From: Paraburkholderia lycopersici
GTDB lineage: Bacteria; Pseudomonadota; Gammaproteobacteria; Burkholderiales; Burkholderiaceae
Assembly (NCBI RefSeq): GCF_900096975.1
Contig: NZ_FMYQ01000008.1
Coordinates: forward strand, 124,001-188,000
Direction of reading: 5' to 3'
Length of the DNA: 64,000 bases
Below the pieces are notes generated by a model that saw only the letters and a program-made list of their open reading frames with translations, had not been told where the DNA came from and did no database searches. Shown in pieces: positions 43,640 to 52,502 of this stretch. Numbering within the stretch: position 1 is the first letter of the stretch; each line of letters opens with the position of its first letter. Position numbers and translations under genes: made by a program.

Positions 43640-44218
43640 ATGGCGATACTCGTGCTGGGCCTCGTGATTTTCATCGGCGTACATTCGATTCGCATCGTGG
43701 CCGCCCCGTGGCGCGCCGCACAGATCGAGCGCTTTGGCCCGCAAGCGTGGCGAGGCGCGTTCGCGGTGCTCTCGATTCTGGGCATCGTGCTTACCGTCCA
43801 TGGTTATGGCCTGTCGCGCCGCTACCCGGTGCCGGTCTGGTTGCCGCCTTTCTGGACGGCCCACATTACCGCGCTTCTCACCGCCATCGCCTTCATCATG
43901 ATCGTGGCGGCATATGTGCCCGGCAATCACCTCAAGCGCGCGCTCGGTCAGCCGTTCGTGACGGGTATCGCGGTGTGGGCCTTCGCGCATCTGCTCGCCA
44001 ATGGCACGCTCAACGACATCGTGCTCTTCGCGGTTTTTCTCGTGTGGGCGCTGATCGAGCTTCGCGTCGAGAACCGGCGCGATCGCGAGGCGGGCGTCGT
44101 CTATCCGCCCGCACAGGTGTCGCGCGATGCCGTGGTCGTCGTGATCGGGCTCGCGGCCTGGGCCGTATTCGCCTTCTGGCTGCATGGCGTGCTGATCGGC
44201 GTCCGGCCGCTCGGCTGA
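43640..44218 (+). CDS. NnrU-family membrane protein
   Basis: 192 residues, five to six transmembrane helices, matching NnrU (PF07298): LGLVIFIGVHSIRIVAAPWR at the start, then VPVWLPPFWTAHITALLT and GTLNDIVLFAVFLVWALIE. NnrU proteins were linked to nitric-oxide-related denitrification in Rhodobacter and are related to the NnrU/MddA fold, but there are no denitrification genes here. AGGGAGG precedes ATG. Confidence 0.87.
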   Translation: MAILVLGLVIFIGVHSIRIVAAPWRAAQIERFGPQAWRGAFAVLSILGIVLTVHGYGLSRRYPVPVWLPPFWTAHITALLTAIAFIMIVAAYVPGNHLKRALGQPFVTGIAVWAFAHLLANGTLNDIVLFAVFLVWALIELRVENRRDREAGVVYPPAQVSRDAVVVVIGLAAWAVFAFWLHGVLIGVRPLG

Positions 44219-44279
44219 AAGGCGCGGTAAGCCGCAAGCCAGGTACAGGCCAGGTACAAGCGGGCCCAAGGCGAGCCGC

Positions 44280-44309
44280 AAAAAAAGAAGCCTGCGCATG
44301 GCAGGCTTC
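44280..44309 (-). terminator. Rho-independent terminator of pcaHG
   Basis: Read on the minus strand, GAAGCCTGC / GCAGGCTTC arms (44301-44309 and 44287-44295) with a 5-base loop are followed by TTTTTT, 113 bases after the pcaG stop. It can also stop nnrU transcripts from the other side. Confidence 0.85.
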
Positions 44310-44421
44310 GCAAGGTACGGCTCGGAGTTCCGCGATCAGATCGCAGTGGAACGATCATAGGGCCAGTTCATGAAAGGCGTGTGAAAGTGCAGACAATTCG
44401 GTCCGCGCCCGCCCCGATTCA

Positions 44422-45009
44422 TCACAGATCGAAGAACACCGTTTCGCATTCGCCTTGCATGCGGATGTCGAACGTATAGACGATGCTGCCGGCCTGCTCG
44501 CTGCGGCGCGCGACGAGCGTGTCTCGGCGGGCTTCGGGCACTGCGGCGAGCACCGGGTCTTCGGCGTTGGCGGCGGCTTCGTCTTCGAAGTAAATGCGCG
44601 TGAACGTGTGCGTGAGCATCCCGCGCATCATCACGATCACATTCAGATGCGGGGCTTCCCCGGCGGCCTCGCTGCCTGGCTTGACGGTGCGCACGACGAA
44701 GCGGTGTTGCGGATCCGCGCCCGTGCCCACGCGCGCAAAACCGCGGAAGCCGTTTTGCGCGATTTCCTCGCGCGAAGCCGGATAGCGGCCGTTCGCGTCG
44801 ACCTGCGAAAACTCGAGCATCGCGTCGAACACGGCGTTGCCGTCGCCGTCGAGCACGCGGCCGATCAGCGTGATGTGCTCGCCCGGCGTTTCGGGCCCGG
44901 CCACGTCGGCCGTGAAGAGGCTCTTCAGATCGAAATCGTATTGTTGCGGACACAGGCCGTAGGCGAAGTACGGGCCGACGGTTTGCGAGGGCGTTTCCTT
45001 GAGTGCCAT
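44422..45009 (-). CDS. pcaG: Protocatechuate 3,4-dioxygenase alpha subunit
   Basis: 195 residues of the intradiol ring-cleavage dioxygenase family (PF00775). PcaG pairs with PcaH to form the Fe(III) enzyme that opens protocatechuate to beta-carboxy-cis,cis-muconate (beta-ketoadipate pathway). The N-terminus SQTVGPYFAYGL and the core GRVLDGDGNAVFDAMLEF, HLNVIVMMRGML are typical; the alpha subunit lacks the iron ligands, as expected. It follows pcaH with only 3 bases between stop and start, so they form one operon. Confidence 0.95.
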   Translation of the reverse strand: MALKETPSQTVGPYFAYGLCPQQYDFDLKSLFTADVAGPETPGEHITLIGRVLDGDGNAVFDAMLEFSQVDANGRYPASREEIAQNGFRGFARVGTGADPQHRFVVRTVKPGSEAAGEAPHLNVIVMMRGMLTHTFTRIYFEDEAAANAEDPVLAAVPEARRDTLVARRSEQAGSIVYTFDIRMQGECETVFFDL

Positions 45010-45012
45010 GGT

Positions 45013-45717
45013 TCAACGCTCCGTGGGGGTTTGGTTCGGACCGCGCAGCACGACGTCGAATTCGTAGCCGAGTGCGAAGCCTTCTTCGGTGACGTCGAGC
45101 GAGAAACGCGAGATCAGGCGTTCGCGTGCGTGCTCTGGCGTGCCCTGGAAGATCGGGTCGAACGCGAGCAGCGGGTCGCCGGGGAAATACATCTGCGTCA
45201 CGAGGCGCGAGCCGAAGTAGTCGCCGAACAGCGAGAAGTGGATGTGATTCGGACGCCACGCATTCGGATGATTCCCCCAGGGATACGCGCCCGGCTTGAT
45301 CGTGAGGAAGCGATAGCGGCCGTCGTTGTCGGTGATCGCGCGGCCCGCACCGAGGAAGTTCGGGTCGAGAGGCGCGTCGTGCTGGTCCTGCTTGTGGACG
45401 TAGCGGCCGGCGGCGTTGGCCTGCCAGATTTCCACGAGCGTGTTGCGTACCGGCTTGCCGCCTTCGTCGAGCACCCGGCCCGTCACGACGATGCGCTCGC
45501 CGAGCGGCGCGCCGTTCCTCGCGGCGTTGCGCGTGAGATCGTGATCGAGCGCGCCGAGGTCGTCGGTGCCATACACGGGCGCATGCTGGTTGCGCAGCTT
45601 TTCCTTCAGCGCAATGAGCGGGAGCGTGGGTCCGCGTTTGACCGACGAACGATACGGCGGATAAACGTACGCGGGATGCGAGTCGAAGTCGCGCGGCGAC
45701 AGGATGGACTCGTCCAT
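45013..45717 (-). CDS. pcaH: Protocatechuate 3,4-dioxygenase beta subunit
   Basis: 234 residues from MDESILSPRDFDSHP, chosen over an upstream in-frame Met because of the GAGGAGA site and family length. This is the iron-binding subunit. The Fe(III) ligands are visible: Tyr in AAGRYVHKQDQH, Tyr in KPGAYPWGNHPN and the two His of PNHIHFSLFG. It is divergent from pcaQ, whose product probably activates it with protocatechuate or beta-carboxymuconate as effector. Confidence 0.95.
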   Translation of the reverse strand: MDESILSPRDFDSHPAYVYPPYRSSVKRGPTLPLIALKEKLRNQHAPVYGTDDLGALDHDLTRNAARNGAPLGERIVVTGRVLDEGGKPVRNTLVEIWQANAAGRYVHKQDQHDAPLDPNFLGAGRAITDNDGRYRFLTIKPGAYPWGNHPNAWRPNHIHFSLFGDYFGSRLVTQMYFPGDPLLAFDPIFQGTPEHARERLISRFSLDVTEEGFALGYEFDVVLRGPNQTPTER

Positions 45718-45808
45718 GGGATGTCTCCTCGGTGGATTGGATTTTGGGGAAGGAGGCTCGTCGCCGAAGTGCGAATACGGTGCGAGCCGGTGCAGCCACT
45801 TTATCCAA

Positions 45809-45863
45809 TGCGAAAAGTTATGCAAAATGATGTTTTTTCGCATCTCGTATAACAATTCGTTAT
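45809..45863. promoter_or_regulatory. pcaH-pcaQ control region with LysR-type (PcaQ) box
   Basis: ATAACAATTCGTTAT (45849-45863) has 5-base inverted arms and a T-N11-A core, resembling the ATAAC...GTTA box bound by PcaQ. It overlaps the pcaQ start, which would allow autorepression. A second palindrome, TGCGAAAA (45809-45816) and TTTTCGCA (45835-45842), lies nearer pcaH. Confidence 0.65.
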
Positions 45864-46884
45864 GCAAAACCGGCTCGCGGACGGACGCGTCAAATTCCGG
45901 CATCTACAGTGTTTTTTGGCGGTGGCCCAGATGGGAAGCGTCCAGCAGGCTGCCGCAAGTCTTTCGGTCACGCAGCCTGCGGTTTCGAAGACGATCGCCG
46001 AACTGGAAACGGTATTGGGCGTGAAGCTGTTCGAGCGGGGCCGTCACGGCGCGGTGCCCACGCGCGAGGGGCAGCTTTTCATGCCGCATGCGAGCGCCTG
46101 CGTGAGCGCGCTGCGCCAGGGCGTGGCCCTTCTGGCGCGCGACGACGGCGCGGTGGCGGCGACGATCGATATCGGCGTACTGCCCACGGTGGCGACAGCC
46201 TTGCTGCCCGGCTCGTTGCGTCACTTCGGGCAGGCGTGGCCGCGCGTGAGCGTGCGGCTCGTGACGGGCGCCAATACGGAGCTGCTTGAGCGCCTGAAGG
46301 CGGGAGCGATCAGCTTCGCGGTGGGCCGTCTCGCCGATCCCGAGCGCATGGTCGGCCTGAGCTTCGAGCAGTTGTACAACGAGCCGCTCGCCGTGGTGGT
46401 GCGCGCGGGCCATCCGCTTGCGCAGGGCGCCGGGCTGCCGGCGCAGCTCGCGACGTTCCCGCTCGTGCTGCCGCCGTTCGGCACGCTGATCCGTCAGGCC
46501 GCGGATAGCCTGCTCGCCGCGTGGGGCGCGCTGCCGCTATCGGCGTTCGTCGAGTTGCTCTCGGTTTCGGTGGGGCGGGCGCTTGCGCTTCAAAATGATG
46601 CGGTGTGGTTCGTGCCCGCCGGCGCCGTGGAATACGACCTGCGGCGTGGGACGCTGGTGCGGTTGCCACTGCCTGCCGCGGGCGGCGAAGAACCGGTTGG
46701 CGTGATTCAGCGGACCGATACGCAGCCCACGCCCGCCGGGCGCGCGCTGATCGAGGCCGTTCGGCGCGCGGCGCGCGAGCGCGACATGTTGCCGGATGGC
46801 GTTGCGGTGCCGAAGGCGCGGCGTGCCCGCACGGCCGCCACTGGCGCTAGCCCTGGCAAGCGCCAGCCTGGTGCGAAGCGCTGA
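45862..46884 (+). CDS. pcaQ: LysR-family activator of protocatechuate catabolism
   Basis: 340 residues. The N-terminal LysR helix-turn-helix (KFRHLQCFLAVAQMGSVQQA, QPAVSKTIAELE) is followed by the LysR substrate-binding domain (residues about 95-300). The start MQNRLADGRVKFRHLQ is typical for PcaQ. The divergent position to pcaHG fixes the likely role. The C-terminal 30 residues are basic and Ala-rich (RRARTAATGASPGKRQ), longer than usual. Confidence 0.9.
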   Translation: MQNRLADGRVKFRHLQCFLAVAQMGSVQQAAASLSVTQPAVSKTIAELETVLGVKLFERGRHGAVPTREGQLFMPHASACVSALRQGVALLARDDGAVAATIDIGVLPTVATALLPGSLRHFGQAWPRVSVRLVTGANTELLERLKAGAISFAVGRLADPERMVGLSFEQLYNEPLAVVVRAGHPLAQGAGLPAQLATFPLVLPPFGTLIRQAADSLLAAWGALPLSAFVELLSVSVGRALALQNDAVWFVPAGAVEYDLRRGTLVRLPLPAAGGEEPVGVIQRTDTQPTPAGRALIEAVRRAARERDMLPDGVAVPKARRARTAATGASPGKRQPGAKR

Positions 46885-46907
46885 TTCACCGAGCCATTCA
46901 GCGAGGT

Positions 46908-47570
46908 TCAGCCAGCCGACACTTTGGGCTTCGAACGTGATTTCGACGTGGCCGGCGCTTCCGGCGCGACACCCGGCAGGCGCGCGCTCGTGGCCATCCA
47001 GAGTACTTCGGCGTCTTCGTCGCTCGTGGAAATGGCCGCGTGCCCGGTGCGGCTGTCGAAGTAGAGGCTGTCGCCGGCCTCGAGGTAGGTGGGCGCGTAA
47101 AGCTCCGAATAGAGGCACACGCTGCCGCTGATCACGTAGAGAAACTCTTCGCCCTCGTGGCGGCCCCAGTCGTCGAATGCGTCGAGCGAATGCGCGGTAA
47201 TACGGATGCGGAACGGCAGCATTGCCTTGTGCGCGAGATCCGTGGCGAGCAGCTCCATTTGATAGCCGCGATAGGCATGGCGCTGACCCGCGCCGCTGCG
47301 CGTGAGCGCGCGGCGGCCGCCCGCATTGAGCTTGGGCGGCCGGCCGAACAGCTCGGCCAGGTCGATCCGGAGCCCGCCGACGATCTTCTGCAGCACGTCG
47401 AAGGTCGGTGACATCAACCCGTTTTCGACTTTCGACAACGTCGAGCGTGAGACGCCGCACAGGCGGCTGGCCGTGTCGAGCGTCAAGTCCTGGGCGACGC
47501 GCGCGGCGCGGACGCGGCGGCCGAGGTCGGAGGTCGCCGGGCTGGCGGAAGCGTTGGGCGTGGTGTCCAT
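46908..47570 (-). CDS. XRE-family regulator with C-terminal cupin domain
   Basis: 220 residues from MDTTPNASASP; an upstream in-frame ATG at 47,639 is possible and neither has a clear ribosome site. An HTH_3 domain (GRRVRAARVAQDLTLDTASR, GVSRSTLSKVENGLMSPTFD, about residues 17-72) is followed by a cupin_2 barrel (GEEFLYVISGSVCLYSEL, YLEAGDSLYFDSRTGH). Such regulators usually control amino-acid, polyamine or central metabolic genes and sense a small ligand in the cupin. The C-terminus is Lys/Arg-rich. No target gene is adjacent. Confidence 0.85.
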   Translation of the reverse strand: MDTTPNASASPATSDLGRRVRAARVAQDLTLDTASRLCGVSRSTLSKVENGLMSPTFDVLQKIVGGLRIDLAELFGRPPKLNAGGRRALTRSGAGQRHAYRGYQMELLATDLAHKAMLPFRIRITAHSLDAFDDWGRHEGEEFLYVISGSVCLYSELYAPTYLEAGDSLYFDSRTGHAAISTSDEDAEVLWMATSARLPGVAPEAPATSKSRSKPKVSAG

Positions 47571-47892
47571 GAGGGAGGTTTGGGAACTGGCGAAATGCGC
47601 AGATTTGGCAGGTGGGCCGCGCGACGTGTTTCCGATCATATCAAACGACTGGCCATACGAAGCTCCGCCGGCGCCGCTGTGCGGCGGTCACTGCACCAGA
47701 CGATTAATGGCAAATTAAATAGGCAGATTTAACAATATTTAAAATTCTATCGATGGATTATTTGACATATTTTAAAATTTTTCCTATGAGATATTAGAGT
47801 GTAAACTCAATATGCGTCCATGCGCCGCGCCTGACACAGAATTTGATATTTATCATGGTAATCAAATGATGTGGATCAAGTGGAGAAGTCAA
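47571..47892. other. AT-rich intergenic region
   Basis: About 320 bases, of which 47,700-47,820 is markedly AT-rich (runs of AATATTTAAAATT type). It separates divergent genes and probably holds the promoter of the DUF6900 gene. Such tracts suit H-NS binding. No defined operator was recognised. Confidence 0.5.
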
Positions 47893-48096
47893 ATGCATGA
47901 CGAGCGACTTGAATTATTGTTGGCAATCTCTCGAAGAACGCTGGGCATCGAACGTTTCGAACTGACCGGCAAACCTACCGCCGACGTGCATCTCGTGAAT
48001 GCCGAGGACGTTGGCCGCGCGCTGGAGTCGGCGTATGACGCGGGGCTTCTCGTCGGTTACCGGATGTGCCGCGCGGGATGCGAGCAAGGCGCCTGA
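47893..48096 (+). CDS. DUF6900-like small protein
   Basis: 67 residues from MHDERLELLLAISRR, with GGAG 8 bases upstream; a longer version from 47,812 is possible. The pattern LLLAISRRTLGIERFE followed by DVGRALESAYDAGLL resembles the DUF6900 domain found on plasmids and chromosomes. Function unknown. It stands alone between an AT-rich promoter region and a strong terminator. Confidence 0.6.
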   Translation: MHDERLELLLAISRRTLGIERFELTGKPTADVHLVNAEDVGRALESAYDAGLLVGYRMCRAGCEQGA

Positions 48097-48120
48097 ATAT
48101 CGCGCGAGGCAATTTCAGGG

Positions 48121-48150
48121 ACGGCGTCCTTTAGCGGGCGCCGTTTTTTT
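48121..48150 (+). terminator. Rho-independent terminator of the DUF6900-like gene
   Basis: ACGGCGTCC (48121-48129) and GGGCGCCGT (48136-48144) pair fully with one G-T wobble, followed by seven T. Confidence 0.9.
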
Positions 48151-48244
48151 GTGTTTACAAAAAACGATAAGAAACACTTGTCCGTGGATCAATGCGTGAA
48201 GCGTCGGCGGAAATCAAGACTTGCGGTGGCGAATGGAACGGGAG

Positions 48245-48751
48245 TCAAACCAGTCGCCGCAACGGTTCGATCGACCAGTCGTGCGGCACGCCGTGCACGG
48301 CGAAAAACCAGGCCGCCACCCACGACGCGGCGACGACAATCAGATCGCATCGGCCGCTGCGCCACCAGTTCAGTGAATGCCGCTGAAAAATCCACGGCAC
48401 GCCAAGCGGATTGGGCCAGTCGGCGAGCAGATGAATCACGCCTCCGCAGGCAAAGCCGAACGCGGGCGCCGCGACAGGAAAATGCCCCAGCGTGTGAAAC
48501 GACCACAGGAGCAGCGAGCACCAGCCGATGCCCCAGTGCGTGAGTGTGCGATGGGTGATCCAGAGGCGCCGCTTCTTGCGCCACCACGCCACTTCGAGCC
48601 AGTCGGGCGCCGATCCGCCCGCGACGCCTGCCACGAAAGCGAGCGCGGCGCAAAGATGCCATGGGCTGTCGGCGCCCTGATGCGTGACGATCGCGGCGGC
48701 GATGACGCCGGCGGCCCAACCCGTCGCGTGGTGTGCGGTGCCTGATGCCAT
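48245..48751 (-). CDS. YdjM/DUF457-type membrane-bound metal-dependent hydrolase
   Basis: 168 residues with about four transmembrane helices (GWAAGVIAAAIVTHQ, AALAFVAGVAGG, GWCSLLLWSFHTLGH, LIVVAASWVAAWFFAV). The metal-binding pattern of the YdjM/LexA-regulated family (PF04307) is present: N-terminal GTAHHATG, PDWLE, RTLTHWG and HLLADWPNP. The physiological substrate is unknown. It is alone on its strand, with no LexA box seen. Confidence 0.8.
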   Translation of the reverse strand: MASGTAHHATGWAAGVIAAAIVTHQGADSPWHLCAALAFVAGVAGGSAPDWLEVAWWRKKRRLWITHRTLTHWGIGWCSLLLWSFHTLGHFPVAAPAFGFACGGVIHLLADWPNPLGVPWIFQRHSLNWWRSGRCDLIVVAASWVAAWFFAVHGVPHDWSIEPLRRLV

Positions 48752-48871
48752 GAAGCGGAGTATTGCGAAGTCGAAGGGGGCGCAATCTTCGCAGATGTGT
48801 CGCCTTTATGACAGGGGCAATACGCGGTTTATCGTGCGGCGCGCACTGCCGCGCCGGACAGCGTCAGCGCG

Positions 48872-49228
48872 TCAGGTCGTGCAGCGCGCGACATCGAAGC
48901 GCAGTTCTTCTTCGGGCGGATCGTTCGATGCGGAAGCACCGTACGTCACGCGAATCACCGAGCCGTGGCCGTTTGGCGTGAGCGTGACGACGTACGACGC
49001 GTCGGAGCGCGAGCCCACGCTCAACTCGGTCGTATTGCCGTCACGCGACGTGTGTACGCGCGGGAGGCGGCCTTCGAGGCAGTTCGCGACGGAAGCCGCC
49101 GAACGCGCCGACGAAGCGTAGATCATCGGCTCGCTGTTCGATGCGGTGCCGGACGGCGGCGCCGATCCGCATGCGGCGATGAGTGCGAGCGGGGTTGCGG
49201 CGAGGAGGCGTCGAAGGGGCGTATTCAT
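48872..49228 (-). CDS. Small lipoprotein of unknown function
   Basis: 118 residues from MNTPLRRLLAATPLALIAAC, chosen because it gives a lipoprotein signal with lipobox IAAC; 59 in-frame codons upstream are discarded. The mature part (SARSAASVANCLEGRLPRV, ELSVGSRSDASYVVTL) resembles small Burkholderia envelope lipoproteins with one disulfide pair. No known domain was recognised. Confidence 0.75.
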   Translation of the reverse strand: MNTPLRRLLAATPLALIAACGSAPPSGTASNSEPMIYASSARSAASVANCLEGRLPRVHTSRDGNTTELSVGSRSDASYVVTLTPNGHGSVIRVTYGASASNDPPEEELRFDVARCTT

Positions 49229-49391
49229 GAGTGGCAGGTCAAGCAACGTGCGAGGGCGAATGCCGGGAAGTATACGCACGCAGCCGTGCCGCGAGACGTA
49301 AAAAGATGAAACAGCGAGATGGCGCGGCGAGAGAAAGCGCCGAGGCGTCATGCCAGCCGGCTGGAAACAGATACCCATGAAAGGAAACGCG

Positions 49392-49427
49392 CAAAAAAAA
49401 CGCACATGCGGTTATGCCGCATGTGCG
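49392..49427 (-). terminator. Rho-independent terminator of the porin gene
   Basis: Minus strand: CGCACATGCGG / CCGCATGTGCG arms (49417-49427 and 49401-49411) with a 5-base loop, followed by eight T. It lies 57 bases after the porin stop. Confidence 0.92.
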
Positions 49428-49483
49428 TGTGCGAGGGTTGGGCGGAACGGCGGATCGCGCCGTCTGCCCGATCGCCGTAGCGA

Positions 49484-50650
49484 TTAGAAGCGGTGACGCA
49501 GACCGACCGTGGCGGCGATCTGGTTGTTCGTCGACGACGCCGGCAGCGTGTTGATGGCTGCCACGTTCGCAACCGGAGCGCCGTCTGCATCGCCCAGATA
49601 ACCCGAAGCGTGCTGGTACACGCCAGCCAGGTACACGTCGGTACGCTTGCTGAGCGAATAGTCCGTGCCGAGGACGACGGTGTGCCACTTCGGCGACTGG
49701 TTGCCGCCGCTCGTGCCGCTCACGGTGCCGTCGGTGTACGTGTACGAGCCGATCATGGCGAGAGCCGGGGTCAGGTGGTATGCGCCGTTGAGTTCGAAGT
49801 TGTCGAGGTGCAGGTTCAGGCCGCTGTTGATGCCGCCCAGTGCCACGCCGCCGCTGCTGAGGCCGCCGAGGCCATCGATCTGCGCGTGCGTCCACACGAA
49901 GCCGACTGCTGCCGGACCGAACGCGTAGTTGGCGCCGACACCGAAGGTGCGCTGCAGGCGGGCCTGGATATTCGTGTTACCCGCCGTTGCGCCGGCCGAA
50001 TTGATGGCGTTCGGATTGTTGTTGTTCTGCTGTGTATAGGCAGCAGCGACGTTCAACGGACCATAACTGTACTTGCCGCCGACGCTCCACGCGCGACCGT
50101 TCGCGAAGTCGCCCGGAGTGTTACTGAAGCTGTACAGGCCGCCGAATTCAAAGCCGGCGTAGTTCGCGCTCGAGTACTTGACAGCGTTGTTGAGCGAGAA
50201 CGTCGACGAGAGGTTGTCGTTATCGAACGGGTGGCCGGCCAGGTTGGCGCCGGGGCCGGCGCCTTCCAGCGACAGCGGTGCCAGATAATCGACGACGGAG
50301 TCATATTGACGGCCGAGGGTCACCGTACCGAACTGGTCGCTTTGCAGACCAACGTATGCCTGACGGTTGAAGATGGTGTTGTTCTGGTTGAACCTGCCGT
50401 TGTTCAGGTTGAAGCCGCTTTCCAACTTGAAGATCGCCTTCAGGCCGCCGCCGAGGTCTTCGGCGCCACGCAGGCCGAAGTAGTTGTACGACAGGCCACC
50501 GCTATTTTGCAGCCATGCGCTGTGACCAGCGGCATTGTTGGCATAGGCAATGCCGGCATCCAGCGAGCCATACAGAGTCACGCTGCTTTGCGCGTGCGCG
50601 CTCATTGCAAATGCACTGAGAACGCCAGCGAGGATAAGGGTTTTTTTCAT
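49484..50650 (-). CDS. Gram-negative trimeric porin (OmpC-like)
   Basis: 388 residues from MKKTLILAGVLSAFAMSAHA, a Sec signal cleaved after AHA; GGAGA precedes ATG. The mature protein has the 16-strand porin_4 pattern of beta-proteobacteria: SSVTLYGSLDAGIAYANN at the start, GLRGAEDLGGGLKAIFKLE, the constriction-loop region AYVGLQSDQFGTVTLGRQYD, and a terminal strand GLRHRF ending in Phe, the BamA signal. It allows passive diffusion of small solutes through the outer membrane. A possible divergent small RNA with tandem terminators lies upstream. Confidence 0.93.
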   Translation of the reverse strand: MKKTLILAGVLSAFAMSAHAQSSVTLYGSLDAGIAYANNAAGHSAWLQNSGGLSYNYFGLRGAEDLGGGLKAIFKLESGFNLNNGRFNQNNTIFNRQAYVGLQSDQFGTVTLGRQYDSVVDYLAPLSLEGAGPGANLAGHPFDNDNLSSTFSLNNAVKYSSANYAGFEFGGLYSFSNTPGDFANGRAWSVGGKYSYGPLNVAAAYTQQNNNNPNAINSAGATAGNTNIQARLQRTFGVGANYAFGPAAVGFVWTHAQIDGLGGLSSGGVALGGINSGLNLHLDNFELNGAYHLTPALAMIGSYTYTDGTVSGTSGGNQSPKWHTVVLGTDYSLSKRTDVYLAGVYQHASGYLGDADGAPVANVAAINTLPASSTNNQIAATVGLRHRF

Positions 50651-51045
50651 GCTTTTTCTCCGGTCAGTACTGGGGTAGATCTCACGCCCGAATATTCTGG
50701 AAATCGGTTTCGTGTTCTGTTGATTCGCCACGAAGTTTAAGCCCGTGATTTCGGGGATTCACCCTGATCGCCGCAATAATGGCGATACCTCATTTCGGAA
50801 TCAGCATCAATTGCGGTAAGTTGTTGCATATAAAGAAGTTTTTATTTGATTATCTGGTGCGGCAAAATGTGACGCCATGAAAATCCGTTGTGTGCTCGCC
50901 ACGGTGCGGCAAATCCGCGCGGAGATTGCCATAGCGCGGATGTCTGTTTTTTTCAAGTACGATTCTCGCTGTTTTGTGGAAGGTACTGTTCCAGATCCCG
51001 GTCTGAACAGCAGCGTTACGCGGCGCTACAATTTCTTCAGCCCTC

Positions 51046-51065
51046 GACCAAGGGTGGTCTTTTTT
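51046..51065 (+). terminator. First of two tandem terminators
   Basis: GACCA-AGGG-TGGTC followed by six T. The stem is short, but the T tract is good. No gene precedes it on this strand, which points to an untranslated transcript. Confidence 0.6.
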
Positions 51066-51076
51066 CATCTGTTTTT

Positions 51077-51104
51077 ACGCGGCTCTCGGGCCGCGTTTTT
51101 TTTT
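51077..51104 (+). terminator. Second of two tandem terminators
   Basis: ACGCGGC / GCCGCGT with a 6-base loop followed by nine T, 12 bases after the first terminator. Strong Rho-independent terminator. Confidence 0.85.
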
Positions 51105-51318
51105 ACGAAAATCAATATTAATTGACTGTGCACCATGGAATGGTGCGTTACGAAAATCGCAAGAATAAAAATCGCCTGCCGATATCGGATTTGGAGTGGG
51201 GATAATCGGAATGGGGCAGGCTCACGGGCGCAGTGCCCGGTGTGCGCGGCGATCCGGGTAGAATCTTGCCCTTGCCCGGCGACGGGCAAGCCTCGCAGAA
51301 CCCGATGAAAGCCTCGCC

Positions 51319-51840
51319 ATGACCGATTCCCCACCCTCAGCCGCCCCCGATTTCTCCACCGATGACCCCGCCGCCGAAGCCGAGGTGATTCAGGAAGCGC
51401 GTCTGTGGCGCAAGGACGGCTGGACGGCTCGCGTGATCAAAAATGAGGACGACGACGGCTGGGCCGTCGAAATGATCAAGGACGGGGAGCCGGAACCCGC
51501 GCTGGTAGGCCCATGGACCATGGGCCGCGACAAGAAGAATCCCAAGCCGCTCGATACGTCGGCGTTCAATACGCTCGTGAAGACCGCCTCCGAGGTGCTG
51601 CGCCGCCACGAACAGCAACTGCGCGCGCTGCTGCACAAGCGCGTGAGCGTGCAGACGGCCAACGGCGACGTGGACGTGACGCTCGACATCGTGCCCGATG
51701 AGTACGAGCCCTATGCGCTGCTCAGCGCGCTCGACGCGTTTGGGGGGCAGCTCGCCCAGGCGCGCGTCGCGCCGAACTTCAAGCTGACGAAGGCGCGAGC
51801 CGAGGCTTGGGCCGAGGACGGCTTTGGGCGCGTCGAATAG
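51319..51840 (+). CDS. Conserved hypothetical soluble protein
   Basis: 173 residues, acidic, no signal peptide or membrane segment. A central part (GWTARVIKNEDDDGWAVEMI, LVGPWTMGRDKKNPKPLD) reads as a small beta sheet, followed by a helix rich in Arg/Gln (TASEVLRRHEQQLRALLHK). The codon use is strongly chromosomal, so it is a real gene, but no family was recognised. It converges on the next gene with 9 bases between stops. Confidence 0.75.
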   Translation: MTDSPPSAAPDFSTDDPAAEAEVIQEARLWRKDGWTARVIKNEDDDGWAVEMIKDGEPEPALVGPWTMGRDKKNPKPLDTSAFNTLVKTASEVLRRHEQQLRALLHKRVSVQTANGDVDVTLDIVPDEYEPYALLSALDAFGGQLAQARVAPNFKLTKARAEAWAEDGFGRVE

Positions 51841-51849
51841 CTTTCGGCC

Positions 51850-52284
51850 TCAGTCCTGCTGGCAAAAAATAGCGGTGAGGAGCGGCCCAGCGTGATGGAC
51901 GATGGCGGCATTGCCCGCCGCCGTGAGGGCGGCCTGCACATTTGCCTGGGTGCCGACCACGACGGCCCCGTAGGCCGAAGCCGCGATGGGCTTGCCGTCC
52001 CCGGTCTGGAAGAGCGGGTCGTCCTTCTGGAAGCCGACCACTGCGAACACGCTGAAGCCGTAGGCGGTCATGTGCTGGCCGCGCGCGGGCCAGAACGCGT
52101 TGATCGAGTTGCTTTCGACTTTCATGGGCTTGGGATCGATCAGCTTTCGGGCGATCAGCCCCGAGATGAACTCGTGTGCGGACTCGTTGCAGGTCAGTGA
52201 GTCTTCGATGGCGGCGGCGCGAGCGTTGCCGGCGAGAAACGGCAGGATAGCGAGGAAAAGGGCGATGAAGGAAAAACGTTTCAT
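51850..52284 (-). CDS. Secreted hypothetical protein
   Basis: 144 residues from MKRFSFIALFLAILPFLAGN, a Sec signal probably cleaved after ARA; ATG at 52,293 is an alternative. The mature protein has two Cys (SLTCNES near the start, IFCQQD at the end) that could form a disulfide, and a compact alpha/beta pattern (MTAYGFSVFAVVGFQKDDP). It is predicted periplasmic. No family recognised. Confidence 0.7.
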   Translation of the reverse strand: MKRFSFIALFLAILPFLAGNARAAAIEDSLTCNESAHEFISGLIARKLIDPKPMKVESNSINAFWPARGQHMTAYGFSVFAVVGFQKDDPLFQTGDGKPIAASAYGAVVVGTQANVQAALTAAGNAAIVHHAGPLLTAIFCQQD

Positions 52285-52502
52285 TGAATACATGGCGAAA
52301 GTGCGTGCGCCGGAGCCGGAATGCCGCGGCCGCACAACGACCGGGCCGGCGCGAAGGGTTGCACTCTACGCGTGTTCGGGCAAGTTCGCTCGCGGCGCTG
52401 CGGGACTTCGATCGGCGCCGTATCTTACATGGCGTAAGGTCGCTGGTGCCTGAACGTCGGAAAACCTGCAAGTTTTCTGGAAGCCGTATATATTTCCCGG
52501 TT

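Larger units (their letters stand above)
50651..51318. other. Intergenic region upstream of the porin
   Basis: About 670 bases holding the porin promoter, AT-rich sequence around 50,820-50,860, and two plus-strand terminators at 51,046-51,104. A plus-strand frame (50,877-51,125) runs through both terminators and has no coding character, so it is not called. Confidence 0.6.

Noticed and set aside
44455..45852. Plus-strand frame of 465 codons across pcaHG
   Set aside because: Antisense to the two dioxygenase subunits, whose iron ligands and operon structure are clear.
50877..51125. Plus-strand frame of 82 codons upstream of the porin
   Set aside because: It runs through two terminators, and its C-terminus is the translated T tracts (Phe-rich).
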